NCBI GenBank assembly: GCA_016935885.1
Contig: JAFGQA010000114.1
Span: 1 to 6,491 of the forward strand
Direction of reading: 5' to 3'
From: Phycisphaerae bacterium
GTDB taxonomy: Bacteria > Planctomycetota > Phycisphaerae > UBA1845 > UTPLA1
DNA: 6,491 nt
In this document: piece after piece, positions 6,353 through 6,491 of the stretch
Position numbering within the stretch: the stretch's first letter is position 1
Layout of the letters: each line of letters starts with the position of its first letter
The notes under the pieces: generated by a model
Told to the model about the DNA's origin: nothing
What the model saw: the letters and a program-made list of their open reading frames with translations, nothing else
Databases searched by the model: none
Made by a program: the position numbers and the translations under genes

Positions 6353-6403
6353 GTGGCACCGGCGTCCCGCCGGTGAAAGCACAGGCTTCGGCGTCTGTAC
6401 TAC
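6353..6403 (+). repeat. REP-like hairpin, copy with conserved tail
   Basis: GTGG precedes the 8-bp stem CACCGGCG (6357-6364) and CGCCGGTG (6368-6375), with loop TCC. After a 7-nt spacer comes an imperfect small hairpin starting AGGC, then the tail CTGTACTAC to 6403. The layout and the spacing to the tail match the copy in galT at 944-993 (51 versus 50 nt). Confidence 0.75.
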
Positions 6404-6416
6404 TAACGATTGGAAT

Positions 6417-6433
6417 CTTCGCGTCTCGCGAAG
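6417..6433. repeat. Small palindrome CTTCGCG-TCT-CGCGAAG
   Basis: A perfect 7-bp stem with a TCT loop lies between two REP-like copies. It has the same 3-nt loop as the neighbouring elements but no GTGG foot. It could be a spacer component of a composite repeat. Confidence 0.45.
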
Positions 6434-6439
6434 AAGCCT

Positions 6440-6462
6440 GTGGCACCGGCGTCTCGCCGGTG
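6440..6462 (+). repeat. REP-like hairpin, plus-orientation member of an inverted pair
   Basis: GTGG at 6440-6443 precedes CACCGGCG (6444-6451) paired with CGCCGGTG (6455-6462) around TCT. It differs from the 6353 copy only in the loop. It faces the copy at 6467-6489 across 4 nt. Confidence 0.75.
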
Positions 6463-6466
6463 GGGT

Positions 6467-6489
6467 CACGGGCGGGACGCCCGTGCCAC
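6467..6489 (-). repeat. REP-like hairpin, minus-orientation member of an inverted pair
   Basis: Read on the minus strand, this is GTGG followed by CACGGGCG, loop TCC and CGCCCGTG, again a perfect 8-bp stem. The stem differs from the neighbouring copy by a paired C/G swap. The window ends 2 nt later, so further copies may lie beyond. Confidence 0.7.
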
Positions 6490-6491
6490 AC

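Larger units (their letters stand above)
6271..6491. other. Repeat-filled region upstream of miaA
   Basis: A minus-strand frame is open from the window edge (GTG at 6489-6491) to a TGA at 6267-6269 that overlaps the miaA ATG. Its product is mainly translated repeat (for example GETPVPQ and GGTPVPR), so I do not call it a gene. The right part, 6353-6489, holds three REP-like hairpins and one extra palindrome. The left part, about 6271-6350, shows nothing recognisable and is the likely place for a miaA promoter. The true upstream gene lies outside the window. Confidence 0.55.

Noticed and set aside
6353..6489. Repeated units considered as a CRISPR array
   Set aside because: The copies differ, are in both orientations, are irregularly spaced, and have no uniform unique spacers.
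6267..6491. Minus-strand open frame ending in an ATGA overlap with the miaA start
   Set aside because: The overlap looks like translational coupling, but the product is mostly translated REP-like repeats, so the open frame is likely fortuitous. It could be the tail of a gene beyond the window, which cannot be decided here.

Overview
The window is GC-rich (by eye a little over 60%), and every credible protein gene lies on the minus strand. In transcription order, from high to low coordinates, they are miaA (tRNA A37 prenyltransferase), selB (selenocysteine-specific elongation factor), selA (selenocysteine synthase) and a galT-family nucleotidyltransferase. All four are recognised from family motifs. 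The organism is a selenocysteine-decoding bacterium. The short palindromic repeats that translate as 'TGETPVP'-like peptides, the bursts of tandem heptamers and the GCTASGKS P-loop of MiaA remind me of Planctomycetota (Phycisphaerae-like genomes). That placement is inference; no marker gene in the window proves it.

Layout: 1-127 is non-coding and palindrome-rich. galT is at 128-1354, with an unusual repeat-derived in-frame insertion at about 889-1000. A galT leader and heptamer array occupy 1355-1494 and run into the 3' end of selA. selA is at 1466-2896. The gap at 2897-3139 holds a roughly 130-nt multi-hairpin element with terminal inverted repeats, set inside a second heptamer array that encodes the last residues of SelB. 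selB is at 3140-5107. The gap at 5108-5331 holds one strong hairpin. miaA is at 5332-6270, and 6271-6491 contains three copies of a REP-like hairpin.

How the genes fit together: SelA converts Ser-tRNA(Sec) to Sec-tRNA(Sec), and SelB carries that tRNA to recoded UGA codons. MiaA makes i6A37 in tRNAs that read codons beginning with U, which in principle includes tRNA(Sec), so miaA-selB-selA may be a functional neighbourhood. No selC (tRNA-Sec), selD, SECIS element or selenoprotein gene was found here. galT has no evident link to the selenium genes.

The most unusual signal is not in the genes. Every intergenic gap holds palindromic or tandem repeats, of several different kinds. One kind, an 8-bp hairpin with a 3-nt loop preceded by GTGG, occurs four times with compensatory base changes that keep the stem paired, and one copy sits in frame inside galT. 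This matches the architecture of REP sequences mobilised by RAYT transposases.
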